From Thermodesulfatator atlanticus (GTDB taxonomy: Bacteria > Desulfobacterota > Thermodesulfobacteria > Thermodesulfobacteriales > Thermodesulfatatoraceae), in assembly GCA_011321895.1 (NCBI GenBank), contig DROK01000133.1, positions 1 through 19,884 on the forward strand: 19,884 nucleotides of DNA, given 5' to 3'. The notes under the pieces are model-generated. The model saw nothing but the letters and a program-made list of their open reading frames with translations. It had not been told where the DNA came from and did no database searches. Position 1 is the first letter of the stretch, and every line of letters starts with the position of its first letter. The position numbers and the translations under genes were made by a program. Shown one piece after another: positions 1 to 8,097 of the stretch.

Positions 1-1
1 G

Positions 2-571
2 GGGGTATATCTTTTTGAAGGTGAAGAGACACGAAGCGCAGAAGACCAGGACCTTTTCGGCCTGGCCCAAAAGGGCCAGGTTTTCTTTGGCAATCTTTAA
101 AAAGGCCTCCTCCTCTCCGCTTGCCGCAAGGGGCAGGCCGCAACATAGTCCTTTAACCACTTCAAAGGGAAACAGGGCTTTGATCTTTTCCAGGAAAGCC
201 TCCACCGCCCGGGGATAGAGGATGGTCTCCGCGCAGCCCAGAAACAGAAGCGTTTTTCCGGCGGTATCCGATGGACTTAAAGGCCCCTCACGGCGGACCA
301 AACCCAGTAGCTTCCGCAACAGGGGGGTATAAAAGGCCTTGTATCGGCGCCGGGCGGCCAGCAAATGGGTAAATACCGGGACCTCGTTCGGGCAAACCGC
401 TTCACAGGCCCCGCAAAGGAGGCAGTTTGAGACGGTGGCCGCATCCAAAAACCCTTCTTTGAGCTGGGCCACCCGGCCCCGGGGCGAGCAGGACTCAAGC
501 CTGGTGGCCCAGAAACTGGGACAGACGGTCAGGCATTTGCCACAGCGGGCGCAGCGTTCAAGGGTTTTCAT
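2..571 (-). CDS. (Fe-S)-binding CCG-domain protein, GlcF/HdrD-like, 3' part outside window
   Basis: This is the N-terminal 190 codons of an iron-sulfur electron-transfer protein; the rest lies beyond the left edge. Two ferredoxin-type motifs sit in the first 65 residues, CARCGKCLTVCP and CLLCGACEAVCP, each with the C-x2-C-x2-C-x3-C spacing of a [4Fe-4S] cluster. They are followed by a CCG-type domain with FLGCAETILYP, CCGLPLAASG and FCASC. That order matches the glycolate oxidase Fe-S subunit (GlcF), LutA/LldE-like and HdrD-like families, which pass electrons from a flavin partner. No flavoprotein partner is visible, so the substrate is unknown. The ATG at 571 lies inside the end of the HD-domain gene (14-nt overlap), which suggests translational coupling; no strong ribosome binding site is seen. 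The frame is open with no stop down to the window edge. Confidence 0.8.
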   Translation of the reverse strand, partial: MKTLERCARCGKCLTVCPSFWATRLESCSPRGRVAQLKEGFLDAATVSNCLLCGACEAVCPNEVPVFTHLLAARRRYKAFYTPLLRKLLGLVRREGPLSPSDTAGKTLLFLGCAETILYPRAVEAFLEKIKALFPFEVVKGLCCGLPLAASGEEEAFLKIAKENLALLGQAEKVLVFCASCLFTFKKIYP

Positions 572-1130
572 CTTTGGCGACAAACTGGTCAAGCCACCAG
601 GAGGCCCAGTCCGTTTCTAAAACCGCCTCCGCCAGGCGCCGGCCCACCTCGGTTTTAAAACGCCTCTTGGCGTAAGCCATCCACCGGCGGGCGTAAGGGT
701 TGCCCAGGTCGTGTTGTTCCTTGAGCATGACCATCAGGTCCAGCTGGTCTGCATCGTGCACCAGCTGGGCCTCAAGGCTTTGTCCCTCCCGGTATTCCCG
801 GTAGAGTTCAAACCACTCCTCCTGCCAGGGCAGCGCGGCGAAGGCGTCCCGGGCCGCGGCCTCCTCGTCTACCTGGTCGTAAAGTTTGTTAACGGAATTG
901 AGATCCCCGGTGCGGGCCTCCAACAGGTCGTGCAAGAGGGCCATTTTCAGGACCTTTTCCTCATCAGCCGCAGGGGTGAGTTTGGCGAGCACCCAGGCCG
1001 CAAGCGCCGTCCCGAAGGAGTGGGCGGCGATATTTTCCTCACCGGTCCCCAGGTAAGCGTAACCCGTCCGCTGGAGCCTTTTCAACATGGCGCCTTCAAA
1101 CAGGAGTTTGGCCAGCCGGTGCCACTTCAT
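558..1130 (-). CDS. HD-domain phosphohydrolase, YfbR/HDDC2-like
   Basis: This is a 190-residue metal-dependent HD-superfamily protein. Visible metal and active-site elements are a His in AAHSFG (about residue 37), the HD pair in LLHDLLEARTGD (about 67-76) and HDADQLD (about 125-131). The HDxxEAxTGD arrangement is typical of the YfbR/HDDC2 group, whose characterised members are 5'-deoxynucleotidases; the actual substrate here is not shown. Two ATGs stand side by side at 1133 and 1130. The ribosome binding site GGAGG is 3 nt from the first and 6 nt from the second, so I chose 1130. The gene shares an 84-bp divergent region with leuB and overlaps the downstream Fe-S gene by 14 nt, so the two are probably co-transcribed. 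Confidence 0.8.
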   Translation of the reverse strand: MKWHRLAKLLFEGAMLKRLQRTGYAYLGTGEENIAAHSFGTALAAWVLAKLTPAADEEKVLKMALLHDLLEARTGDLNSVNKLYDQVDEEAAARDAFAALPWQEEWFELYREYREGQSLEAQLVHDADQLDLMVMLKEQHDLGNPYARRWMAYAKRRFKTEVGRRLAEAVLETDWASWWLDQFVAKDENP

Positions 1131-1150
1131 CATACGCCTCCTTTTGATGG

Positions 1151-1179
1151 TTGAAGATTTACTATTCTGCTACTAAATA
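1151..1179 (+). promoter_or_regulatory. Candidate sigma-70-type promoter for leuB-thiC
   Basis: TTGAAG at 1151-1156 and TAAATA at 1174-1179 are separated by 17 bp, in the short divergent region between the HD gene and leuB. The -35 matches the consensus at 4 of 6 positions and the -10 at 3 of 6. The implied start near 1186 gives a leader of about 30 nt ending in the strong ribosome binding site AGAGGAGGG. Placement is good and sequence match moderate. Confidence 0.35.
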
Positions 1180-1217
1180 GGGCTTATTCAAGAGTAAGGG
1201 AAAAAGAGGAGGGCTTT

Positions 1218-2300
1218 ATGGCGGAGACAAGGAACTACCAAATTGCGGTGATACCCGGAGACGGCACCGGCCCAGAAGTCATACGAGAAGGGGTAAAAGT
1301 GCTTGACGCCGCGGCTGAGCGTTTCGGTTTCAAACTCCGTTACCAGTATTTTGATTGGGGCGGGGAACGCTACCTTAAGACCGGGGAAACCATTCCCGAA
1401 GGTGGTATTGAAGAGCTCAAAAAACACGACGCCATTTATCTCGGGGCCATCGGGCACCCGGACGTCCCCCCGGGGATCCTTGAGAAAGAGATCCTTTTAC
1501 GTATCCGTTTTGAACTGGACCAGTATATCAATCTACGCCCGGTAAAACTTTATCCCGGTGTCTGGACCCCTATCAAAGACAAAGGACCGGAAGACATAGA
1601 CTTCGTGGTGATCAGAGAAAATACCGAAGGGCTTTACGCCGGGGGCGGCGGCTTCTTGAGAAAGGGCACCCCGCAGGAAGTGGCGGTCCAGGAATCCATC
1701 AACACCCGCTTCGGGGTGGAAAGGTGTATCCGCTACGCCTTTGAGTTCTGCCGCAAGAGAAACAAGAAAAAGGAATTGACCCTGGTGGGAAAGACCAACG
1801 TGCTCACCTACGCCTGGAATCTCTGGGAACGCACCTTTTACGAAGTGGCCAAAGAATATCCCGACATCAAGACCAGCTACGCCCACGTAGACGCTACCTG
1901 TATGTGGTTTGTAAAGAACCCGGAATGGTTTGACGTGATCGTGACGGACAACATGTTTGGGGACATCATTACTGATCTTGGCGCCATCATCCAGGGCGGC
2001 ATGGGTATCGCCGCCGGGGGTAACATCAACCCGGAAGGGGTGTCCATGTTTGAACCCATCGGCGGTTCCGCCCCAAAATATACGGGTAAAAACGTGATCA
2101 ACCCGCTGGCCGCGATCTGTGCGGGGATGATGATGCTGGAACACCTGGGTGAGGAAGAGGCGGCGGCTGCCATCGAAAAGGCGGTAATCAAGGTCTGCCG
2201 CGACCACTTAAAGAGCCTTTCCGCAGGTAAGATGGGTTATACCACCAGCGAGGTGGGTGACTTGGTAGCCAAATACACCAAGGAAGGAGTGGAACTCTAA
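1218..2300 (+). CDS. leuB: 3-isopropylmalate dehydrogenase, isocitrate/isopropylmalate dehydrogenase family
   Basis: At 360 residues this fits the beta-decarboxylating dehydrogenase family. LeuB oxidises (2R,3S)-3-isopropylmalate with NAD to 2-ketoisocaproate in leucine synthesis. Family marks are VIPGDGTGPEV near the N-terminus, the substrate loop LLRIRFELDQYINLRP (about 93-108), VVIRENTEGLY, VGKTNVLT and the metal-binding DNMFGDIITDLGA. The loop has the same spacing as E. coli LeuB, with the Leu-Leu pair and both Arg (R97, R107) that hold isopropylmalate, which argues against isocitrate dehydrogenase. The adenosine loop is FEPIGGSAPKYTG rather than FEPVHGSAPDIAG, so cofactor and substrate are less certain; a tartrate or D-malate dehydrogenase is the main alternative. 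The ribosome binding site is GAGGAGGG. thiC starts 1 nt after the stop codon. Confidence 0.8.
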   Translation: MAETRNYQIAVIPGDGTGPEVIREGVKVLDAAAERFGFKLRYQYFDWGGERYLKTGETIPEGGIEELKKHDAIYLGAIGHPDVPPGILEKEILLRIRFELDQYINLRPVKLYPGVWTPIKDKGPEDIDFVVIRENTEGLYAGGGGFLRKGTPQEVAVQESINTRFGVERCIRYAFEFCRKRNKKKELTLVGKTNVLTYAWNLWERTFYEVAKEYPDIKTSYAHVDATCMWFVKNPEWFDVIVTDNMFGDIITDLGAIIQGGMGIAAGGNINPEGVSMFEPIGGSAPKYTGKNVINPLAAICAGMMMLEHLGEEEAAAAIEKAVIKVCRDHLKSLSAGKMGYTTSEVGDLVAKYTKEGVEL

Positions 2301-2301
2301 A

Positions 2302-3609
2302 ATGACAGAACTGGAAGCAGCCAGAGCCGGTCAGATCACCCCGGCCATGCAAAAGGTAGCCGAAGAGGAAGGGCTTAGCCCGGAATTTATAAGAGACGGG
2401 GTGGCCCAGGGAAAGATCGTCCTCATCAAGGCCCGCCAAAGCGGGCGGGTGGTGGGCGTAGGGGCCGGCCTTACCACCAAGGTCAACGCCTCGGTCGGGA
2501 CTTCAAGTGAGCTCTGTGACCCGGAACTGGAAACGAGAAAAGCCAAGCTGGCAGAAAGGGCCGGGGCCGACACCTTAATGGAACTTTCCGCCGCCGGCGA
2601 TATCGACGCCATCAGGCGGCAAATCATAGAGGCGGTCCAGCTACCGGTGGGCAACGTGCCCCTTTACCAGGCCTTCTGTGAAGTGTTGCGCAAGTACCAC
2701 GACCCGGCCAGACTGGAGCCAGAAGCCCTTTTTGAATTAATAGAAAGGCAGTGCGCCGATGGGATCGCCTTCATGGCCATCCACTGCGGTATAAACCTTT
2801 TCACCATCGAGCGCCTCAAAAACCAGGGATACCGTTACGGGGGGCTGGTCTCTAAGGGGGGCAGCCTCATGGCCCAGTGGATGGTGAAAAACCAGCGGGA
2901 AAATCCCCTTTACGAGCAATTTGACCGCCTGGTCGCCATCCTCAAAAAATACGATACCGTCCTGTCCCTGGGTAACGGCCTGCGGGCCGGGGCTATTCAC
3001 GACTCCTTTGACCGGGCCCAGGTGGCCGAACTTTTGCTAAACTGTGAGCTGGCTGAAAGGGCCCGGGCCGCCGGTTGTCAGGTCATGGTCGAAGGGCCTG
3101 GGCACGTGCCCCTTGACGAAATCGAAGCCAGTGTGCTTCTGGCCAAGAAGATGTCAGGTGGGGCCCCCTACTACATGTTAGGCCCGCTTCCCACGGACGT
3201 CGGTGCCCCCTTTGACCATATCACCGCGGCGGTGGGCGCCGCCCTTTCCGCCAAGGCGGGGGCGGACCTTATCTGCTACGTCACCCCGGCCGAACACCTG
3301 TCTCTCCCCAACGAAGAAGACGTGGTGATAGGGGTCAAGGCGGCCCGGCTGGCTGCCCACATAGGCGACGTCGTTAAATTACGGGGCAAGGCCGACCTGA
3401 AGGACATGCAGGTCAGCAAGGACCGCCGCGACCTCAAATGGGCACGGGTTTTTGAAAATCTCCTCTTTCCTGAAGACGCCAGGCGCCTGGTCCAGGAGCG
3501 CAAATCCGTTAAAGAGCGCCGCTGTTCCATGTGCGGAGACCTCTGTGCCCTGGAACAGGCCGAGGTGGTCTTCAAAGACTTCGTTAGCGGTCTCAAAAAG
3601 AACGAATAG
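2302..3609 (+). CDS. thiC: ThiC-family radical SAM enzyme (phosphomethylpyrimidine synthase, short form)
   Basis: ThiC rearranges 5-aminoimidazole ribotide to hydroxymethylpyrimidine phosphate, the pyrimidine half of thiamin, using SAM and a [4Fe-4S] cluster. At 435 residues this is the short form that lacks the N-terminal extension of the roughly 600-residue enterobacterial enzyme. Recognisable elements are TPAMQKVAEEEGLSPEFIRD, GLTTKVNASVGTS, the barrel segment VEGPGHVPLDEIE, YMLGPLPTDVGAPFDH and YVTPAEHLSLP. The C-terminal cluster motif is CSMCGDLC (C408, C411, C415), spacing C-x2-C-x3-C, one residue shorter than the C-x2-C-x4-C of E. coli-type ThiC. A paralogous role in benzimidazole synthesis for cobamide lower ligands (BzaF/BzaAB type) cannot be excluded. 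It is probably translated from the leuB message. No terminator is seen before the convergent cytochrome gene 2 nt away. Confidence 0.85.
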   Translation: MTELEAARAGQITPAMQKVAEEEGLSPEFIRDGVAQGKIVLIKARQSGRVVGVGAGLTTKVNASVGTSSELCDPELETRKAKLAERAGADTLMELSAAGDIDAIRRQIIEAVQLPVGNVPLYQAFCEVLRKYHDPARLEPEALFELIERQCADGIAFMAIHCGINLFTIERLKNQGYRYGGLVSKGGSLMAQWMVKNQRENPLYEQFDRLVAILKKYDTVLSLGNGLRAGAIHDSFDRAQVAELLLNCELAERARAAGCQVMVEGPGHVPLDEIEASVLLAKKMSGGAPYYMLGPLPTDVGAPFDHITAAVGAALSAKAGADLICYVTPAEHLSLPNEEDVVIGVKAARLAAHIGDVVKLRGKADLKDMQVSKDRRDLKWARVFENLLFPEDARRLVQERKSVKERRCSMCGDLCALEQAEVVFKDFVSGLKKNE

Positions 3610-3611
3610 AC

Positions 3612-4193
3612 TCAGTTCTTTCCCAAGACCTCCGGGGAAAAATAGATGACCAGTACTCCCCGGAGGTCCCCTATCCTTTCCCTGGCCGGACGGAATTCCG
3701 GGTAAAACTTCTTTATTCTGGGCACGTAAAGACCGCCTTCGCTGTGGCAGGAAAGACAACTTTCCCGGTCGATCAGCGGGACCACGTAAGCGTATAAGGT
3801 CTGTTTTCCCCCTTCCAGGATAACGATCCGGGAACTGGCCACCCCCTCCATCTCCTTTTCCGCCTCCATGGCGGTAAGGCTTTCCGCCACCGCCGGAGGA
3901 GGGGTGTTGCCCACGTCAATATAGTTTTGGGCCAGGAGCCGCACCCACACCCTGGGAGTGCCCAGCCGTTCCCGTAAGGCAAAGGTGAGCCGGTCAGGCA
4001 GTTTTTTGCAGATGGCAAGGGCCGTGGCCAGGTCTTCTTTCTTAAGGGCCGCCTTTATCTCCTCCCGTTGCCATTTCTCAAAGAGAGAAAGGCTAAAGTC
4101 GCCCAGGGCGGTTAAGGTCTCAAGGGGCTGGGCTTTTACGGGGCAGGCCAGGAGGCCTGTCAAAAACAAAAGCGCCAAAAGCTTATTCCTCAA
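3612..4193 (-). CDS. Exported mono-haem c-type cytochrome, Tll0287-like / DUF3365
   Basis: This is a 193-residue protein with a signal peptide: basic MRNK, a hydrophobic stretch and a probable cleavage after a VKAQ-like site near residue 22. The mature part has the layout of the Tll0287-like haem domain: an alpha-helical N-terminal half, then a region with [14 protein letters not shown] carrying a single CxxCH haem c attachment site (about residues 147-151), then [12 protein letters not shown]. Proteins of this family are periplasmic redox or haem sensors or electron carriers; the partner here is unknown. The start is TTG at 4193, chosen because AAGGGGG stands 6 nt upstream and the codon opens directly into the signal peptide. 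It overlaps the end of ilvD by 11 nt. Attachment to a cytosolic amino-acid gene is functionally odd. Confidence 0.8.
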   Translation of the reverse strand: MRNKLLALLFLTGLLACPVKAQPLETLTALGDFSLSLFEKWQREEIKAALKKEDLATALAICKKLPDRLTFALRERLGTPRVWVRLLAQNYIDVGNTPPPAVAESLTAMEAEKEMEGVASSRIVILEGGKQTLYAYVVPLIDRESCLSCHSEGGLYVPRIKKFYPEFRPARERIGDLRGVLVIYFSPEVLGKN

Positions 4194-5841
4194 GGATCGC
4201 CCCCTTGGCCCCTGAGGTTACCAGTTTGGCGTAGCGGGCAAGGACCCCTTTTACCTTCTTACGTTTGGGACGGAAGGCCTTGCGCCGTTTTTCAAGCTCA
4301 CCCTCTGGCACCTTAAGGACCAGGCGCCGGTTGGGAATGTCGATCTCGATGAGATCCCCTTCTTCCACCAGGGCGATGGGGCCTCCTTCGGCGGCCTCAG
4401 GGGAAATGTGCCCCACACAGGCCCCCTGGGTGCCGCCACTGAAACGCCCGTCGGTAAGGAGGGCCACCGAGCGCCCCAGCCCCACCCCGATGAGGGCCGA
4501 GGTGGGGGAAAGCATCTCCCGCATCCCCGGGCCACCTTTGGGACCTTCGTAGCGGATGACCACCACGTCCCCCTCTTTGATCTTGCGGGAAAGGATGGCC
4601 TCGTAGGCCTCTTCTTCGGATTCAAAGACCCGGGCCGGGCCTTCGTGGTGTAGCATTTCCGGGGCCACGGCACTGGCCTTAACCACCGCCCCTTCCGGAG
4701 CCAGGTTACCCCAGAGGATGGCAATCCCGCCTTCCGGGCGGTAGGGACGCTCTACCGGACGGATGACTTCATGGTCGAGCACCTTGACCCCTTTAAGGTT
4801 GTCCCCCACCGTCTTTCCCGTCACGGTCTTGGCCCGTTTATTGATCAGGCCCGCCTTGGCCAGTTCCGCCATGACCGCAGGAATACCCCCGGCCTCGTGC
4901 AGGTCAACCACGCTGTGCGGACCCGCCGGGATCAGGGAACAGAGGCAGGGGGTTCGGCGGGAGATTTCGTCAAAGAGTTCAAGGGGAAGGGTAAGACCGG
5001 CCTCGTGGGCGATGGCGGGCAGGTGAAGTACGGTGTTAGTGGAGCACCCAAGGGCCATATCCACGGCGATGGCGTTTCGAAAAGCGGCCTCGCTGGCGAT
5101 TTTACGGGGGGTAAGCTTCTTTTTGAGCAGGGCCATGACCTGTTCTCCGGCCCTTTTGGCAAGCCTGATTCGTGCCGAAGAAACCGCCGGGATGGTCCCG
5201 TTGCCCGGTAAAGCCAGCCCCAGGGCCTCGGTCAAACAATTCATGGAATTGGCCGTAAACATCCCGGCACAGGAACCACAGGTGGGGCAGGCCTCCTCTT
5301 CCAGGGCGCAGAGTTCCTCCTCGCTCATCTCCCCGGCCTTTACCTTGCCGATGGCCTCAAAAACCGTGATCAGGTTTACTTTCTGCCCTTTGAATTTGCC
5401 GGGCAGCATGGGGCCCCCTGAAACCACCAGCGCCGGGATGTCCAGCCGCAGGGCAGCCATGAGCATCCCGGGGACGATCTTGTCGCAATTGGGCACCAGC
5501 ACCAAGGCGTCAAAGGCGTGCGCCCTGGCCATGATCTCCACCGAGTCTGCTATTACTTCCCGGGAAACAAGGGAATAGCGCATCCCCTCGTGGTTCATGG
5601 CAATACCGTCACACACCCCGATCACCCCGAATTCCACCGGCGTTCCTCCGGCGGCCCGCACCCCGGCCTTGACCGCTTCCACGATCTGGCGGAGATGGAC
5701 GTGGCCGGGGATGATTTCGTTAAAAGAATTGGCGATCCCTACCAGGGGGCGTGCCAATTCTTCGTCTGTAAAACCGGCTGCTTTTAAAAGGCTGCGGTGG
5801 GGAGCCCTTTCCAAACCCTTTTTCACCGCGTCACTTTTCAT
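4183..5841 (-). CDS. ilvD: Dihydroxy-acid dehydratase
   Basis: IlvD removes water from 2,3-dihydroxyisovalerate and 2,3-dihydroxy-3-methylvalerate in valine, leucine and isoleucine synthesis. The 552 residues are near the size of the shorter bacterial and archaeal enzymes. Signature elements are [20 protein letters not shown] (C77), [10 protein letters not shown] (C119), [19 protein letters not shown] (C191 within it), [24 protein letters not shown] and the catalytic-Ser loop [19 protein letters not shown]. The three cysteines are candidate cluster ligands. The frame is open upstream to 5916, but the ATG at 5841 has a ribosome binding site (AAGGGGGAGAGC) and starts the conserved protein, so I reject the 25-residue extension. 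The downstream cytochrome gene starts inside its last codons. The 150-bp region in front is shared with the divergent NifU-like operon. Confidence 0.95.
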   Translation of the reverse strand: MKSDAVKKGLERAPHRSLLKAAGFTDEELARPLVGIANSFNEIIPGHVHLRQIVEAVKAGVRAAGGTPVEFGVIGVCDGIAMNHEGMRYSLVSREVIADSVEIMARAHAFDALVLVPNCDKIVPGMLMAALRLDIPALVVSGGPMLPGKFKGQKVNLITVFEAIGKVKAGEMSEEELCALEEEACPTCGSCAGMFTANSMNCLTEALGLALPGNGTIPAVSSARIRLAKRAGEQVMALLKKKLTPRKIASEAAFRNAIAVDMALGCSTNTVLHLPAIAHEAGLTLPLELFDEISRRTPCLCSLIPAGPHSVVDLHEAGGIPAVMAELAKAGLINKRAKTVTGKTVGDNLKGVKVLDHEVIRPVERPYRPEGGIAILWGNLAPEGAVVKASAVAPEMLHHEGPARVFESEEEAYEAILSRKIKEGDVVVIRYEGPKGGPGMREMLSPTSALIGVGLGRSVALLTDGRFSGGTQGACVGHISPEAAEGGPIALVEEGDLIEIDIPNRRLVLKVPEGELEKRRKAFRPKRKKVKGVLARYAKLVTSGAKGAILEE

Positions 5842-5936
5842 GCTCTCCCCCTTAAACAGGATCTTTCCTTTAATAACTACGCTTTGGGGCTTTGCACAAG
5901 CGCCAAAACCTGGCAAAATTCAAAGATCTCTTCGTC

Positions 5937-5965
5937 TTGGCATGCTTCTTTTAGAAGATTAAAAT
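5937..5965 (+). promoter_or_regulatory. Sigma-70-type promoter for the nifU-like/rpoZ/dnaJ operon
   Basis: TTGGCA at 5937-5942 and TAAAAT at 5960-5965 each match 5 of 6 consensus positions, with an ideal 17-bp spacer. The predicted start near 5972 leaves a leader of about 20 nt that ends in GAGGGAGGA before the ATG at 5992. This is the best promoter-like sequence in the window and fits as the head of the run of eight plus-strand genes. Confidence 0.6.
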
Positions 5966-5991
5966 GCTGGCAAACCCTGAGGGAGGATTTT

Positions 5992-6219
5992 ATGCGCGAA
6001 GCGGTAGAAAAGGCCTTAGCCAAGGTACGCCCCATGCTCCAGGCAGACGGGGGAGACGTGGAACTGGTGGAAGTGACTGAAGACGGCATCGTCAAAGTGA
6101 GACTGCAGGGGGCCTGTAAGGGATGCCCCATGTCCACCTATACTTTAAAAATGGGTATCGAACGTTATCTTAAAAAAGAAGTCCCGGAAGTCCAGGCAGT
6201 AGAAGCCCTCACCGATTAG
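5992..6219 (+). CDS. NifU-like C-terminal-domain Fe-S scaffold protein
   Basis: This 75-residue protein consists only of the NifU C-terminal (Nfu) domain. It begins [21 protein letters not shown], followed by a beta strand region and the cluster-binding CKGCPMS (C42, C45), where a dimer would hold one [4Fe-4S] cluster. Nfu proteins pass assembled clusters to client enzymes; Fe-S clients such as IlvD, ThiC, the CCG protein and the radical SAM protein lie nearby, but a direct link is inference. The ATG at 5992 is chosen over upstream in-frame codons because of GGGAGGA 7 nt before it and because the family begins here. It is the first gene of the operon; rpoZ follows after 11 nt with its own GGAGG. 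Confidence 0.85.
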   Translation: MREAVEKALAKVRPMLQADGGDVELVEVTEDGIVKVRLQGACKGCPMSTYTLKMGIERYLKKEVPEVQAVEALTD

Positions 6220-6230
6220 GAGGCGTTATT

Positions 6231-6500
6231 ATGGCCAGGGTAACAGTGGAAGATTGTCTGCGCCAGGAACCCAGCCGCTTCAAGCTTATTCACTTAACCA
6301 TTCAAAGGGTGAAACAGCTGCGCAAGGGCGCCAAACCCCTGGTGGAGTGTGACAACAAAGAGATCGTCTGCGCCCTGCGGGAGATCGCCGCGGGCAAAGT
6401 TACCTGGGAGAATATCGAACAGCTCGGGCGCGAGCTCGAAGAGCTCTCCATTTCTGACTTTCTAGAATTGACCAAGCTTTCGGGCGAAAAGACCACCTGA
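6231..6500 (+). CDS. rpoZ: DNA-directed RNA polymerase omega subunit
   Basis: This is an 89-residue omega subunit that helps beta' fold and forms part of (p)ppGpp site 1 at the beta'-omega interface. It begins [10 protein letters not shown]; the MAR motif is the part of omega that contacts (p)ppGpp in E. coli, so site 1 is probably intact. [28 protein letters not shown] and [12 protein letters not shown] are the conserved core helices. The C-terminal tail is short and leucine-rich. It is preceded by GGAGG at 9 nt and followed after 5 nt by dnaJ. Being co-transcribed with dksA three genes later puts both RNA polymerase partners of (p)ppGpp in one message. Confidence 0.93.
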   Translation: MARVTVEDCLRQEPSRFKLIHLTIQRVKQLRKGAKPLVECDNKEIVCALREIAAGKVTWENIEQLGRELEELSISDFLELTKLSGEKTT

Positions 6501-6505
6501 GAGTC

Positions 6506-7615
6506 ATGAAAGATTATTACGAGATCCTGGGTGTCCCCCGAAACGCCAGCCAGGAAGAAATCAAGCGGGCCTACCGGCGCTTGGCCCGGCAATACCACCC
6601 GGACCTTCACCCTGGGGACAAAGAAGCTGAAGAGCGTTTTAAGGAAATTTCCGAAGCTTACGAAGTCCTTTCTGACCCGGAAAAACGGGCGGTTTACGAC
6701 GCCAGAGGTTATGCCGGCCTGAAGGACCAGGGCTACCACGGCTTTACCGACGTCGAGGACATCTTTTCCGCCTTCTCTGATATTTTCGAGGAATTTTTGG
6801 GGGGTTTTGGCGGATTTACCCGCCGGCGTCGGGCTGAACGCCGTCCCCGCCGGGGGGCGGACCTTTCCTATGAAATCACCGTCTCCCTAGAAGACGTCTA
6901 TTTTGGCCGGGAAATCACCTTAGAAGTAGAACGTTACGAAAACTGTGAGACCTGCGGGGGAAGCGGCCTGGCCCCCGGTGCGCAGCCCCAGTATTGCCCC
7001 ACCTGTAAGGGCCGGGGCCACGTGGTGCACACGGAGGGGTTTTTCCGTTTGAGCGCCACCTGCCCCACCTGCCACGGCGTAGGGACTTTTATTTCTGACC
7101 CCTGCCCGGCCTGTCGCGGGGAAGGACGCCTGCGCCGCAGACGCCAGCTCAAGGTCCGGCTTCCCAGGGGAATCGAAGACGGGGCCGTGATCAAGCTTGC
7201 CGGGGAAGGAGAAGCGGGCCTTTACGGCGGGCCTCCCGGAGACCTTTATCTCCGGGTCCACGTCCTGCCCCACGACCTCTTTGAGCGTAAGGGCAAGGAC
7301 CTTTACCTCGAAGTCCCCATCTCGGTAGTGGAGGCCATGCTGGGGGGAGAAATAGAGGTCCCCACTTTTGAAGAAAAGGTCAAAGTGAAGGTGCCCCGGG
7401 GCATTCAGCCGGGAGACACCCTGGCCCTGGAGGGCAAAGGGCTGCCTGACCTGCACGGTGGCAAGCCCGGAGACCTTATCCTGCGCTTTCGGGTAGAGAT
7501 CCCGAAAGACCTGACCAAAAGACAGGAGGAGCTCCTGCGCGAGTTTGCCGAGATAGAAAAAGAGAAAAAAGAGGGCTTTTTCAAGAAAATCCTGAGGAGC
7601 GTGCAGTCCAAGTGA
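6506..7615 (+). CDS. dnaJ: Chaperone DnaJ (Hsp40, type I)
   Basis: This is a 369-residue full-length co-chaperone that stimulates DnaK ATP hydrolysis and delivers unfolded substrates. The J domain occupies about 1-70 with HPD at 31-33. A Gly/Phe-rich linker with LGGFGGF follows at about 95-105. Four zinc-binding CxxCxGxG repeats lie at C147, C164, C186 and C200. The C-terminal substrate-binding beta domains contain [12 protein letters not shown] and [13 protein letters not shown]. All key motifs are intact. No dnaK or grpE is in the window. The C-terminus ends in a lysine-rich helix. The stop codon overlaps the GTG start of moaC by 4 nt (GTGA), which points to coupled translation. Confidence 0.95.
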   Translation: MKDYYEILGVPRNASQEEIKRAYRRLARQYHPDLHPGDKEAEERFKEISEAYEVLSDPEKRAVYDARGYAGLKDQGYHGFTDVEDIFSAFSDIFEEFLGGFGGFTRRRRAERRPRRGADLSYEITVSLEDVYFGREITLEVERYENCETCGGSGLAPGAQPQYCPTCKGRGHVVHTEGFFRLSATCPTCHGVGTFISDPCPACRGEGRLRRRRQLKVRLPRGIEDGAVIKLAGEGEAGLYGGPPGDLYLRVHVLPHDLFERKGKDLYLEVPISVVEAMLGGEIEVPTFEEKVKVKVPRGIQPGDTLALEGKGLPDLHGGKPGDLILRFRVEIPKDLTKRQEELLREFAEIEKEKKEGFFKKILRSVQSK

Positions 7616-8085
7616 AGTTTTCGCACCTCACCGCCGACGGCAAGGCCAATATGGTGGACATTTCGGCTAAGGCCCCCACCGCCCGGGAAGCCATCGCCAA
7701 AGGGCGGGTCCTGCTGGGAGAAAAGGTCTTTCAGGCGGTCTGTGACCAGAATTTGCCCAAAGGGGACCTCTTCGCCGTGGCCCGGGTGGCCGGCATTATG
7801 GCGGCCAAAAAGACGGCGGAACTCATCCCCCTGTGTCATCCCCTGCCCTTAAGCAAGGTGGAAATCAATTTCACGCTGGAACCACAGGACTTTTCCCTCC
7901 AGATCGAAGCCCGGGCCAAGACCGTGGCCCAGACAGGGGTGGAGATGGAGGCCTTGACCGCGGTCTCGGTGGCGGCCCTTACCATTTACGACATGTGTAA
8001 GGGTCTGGATAAGGGGATTCGTATCACTGATATCCGGCTGGTGAAAAAATCCGGGGGCAAGAGCGGTACCATAATTCTGGAATAG
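7612..8085 (+). CDS. moaC: Cyclic pyranopterin monophosphate synthase
   Basis: MoaC turns the MoaA product 3',8-cyclo-GTP into cyclic pyranopterin monophosphate, the first committed tricyclic intermediate of molybdenum/tungsten cofactor synthesis. The 157 residues match the family length. Conserved parts are [37 protein letters not shown] (H76), [23 protein letters not shown] (D127, K130) and [10 protein letters not shown]. The His, Asp and Lys correspond to catalytic residues of E. coli MoaC (H77, D128, K131). The start is GTG overlapping the dnaJ stop codon. No other moa or moe gene is in the window, so it is split from its pathway and sits among stress genes. A dksA gene follows after 12 nt. 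Confidence 0.95.
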   Translation: MKFSHLTADGKANMVDISAKAPTAREAIAKGRVLLGEKVFQAVCDQNLPKGDLFAVARVAGIMAAKKTAELIPLCHPLPLSKVEINFTLEPQDFSLQIEARAKTVAQTGVEMEALTAVSVAALTIYDMCKGLDKGIRITDIRLVKKSGGKSGTIILE

Positions 8086-8097
8086 TTAGGAGGTCTT

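Noticed and set aside
1533..2207. 224-codon minus-strand open frame opposite leuB
   Set aside because: Same reverse-complement pattern; leuB motifs are intact throughout.
5033..5578. 181-codon plus-strand open frame opposite ilvD
   Set aside because: Overlaps the most conserved cluster-binding part of ilvD and shows no domain of its own.
5886..5901. GG-N10-GC resembling a sigma-54 promoter upstream of the NifU-like gene
   Set aside because: Only the two dinucleotides and one C agree with TGGCAC-N5-TTGC; the nearby sigma-70-type match is much better. I saw no convincing sigma-54 promoter in the other gaps either, so the targets of the sigma-54 activator are not evident here.
5842..5916. 25-residue N-terminal extension of IlvD
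   Set aside because: No ribosome binding site before it, a good one before 5841, and the extension crosses the probable promoter region.
5797..5991. 65-residue N-terminal extension of the NifU-like protein
   Set aside because: It would cover the ilvD start and the TTGGCA/TAAAAT promoter, and the conserved domain begins at 5992 behind a good ribosome binding site.
6920..7456. 178-codon minus-strand open frame opposite dnaJ
   Set aside because: It mirrors the repetitive CxxCxGxG coding region of dnaJ; no independent evidence.
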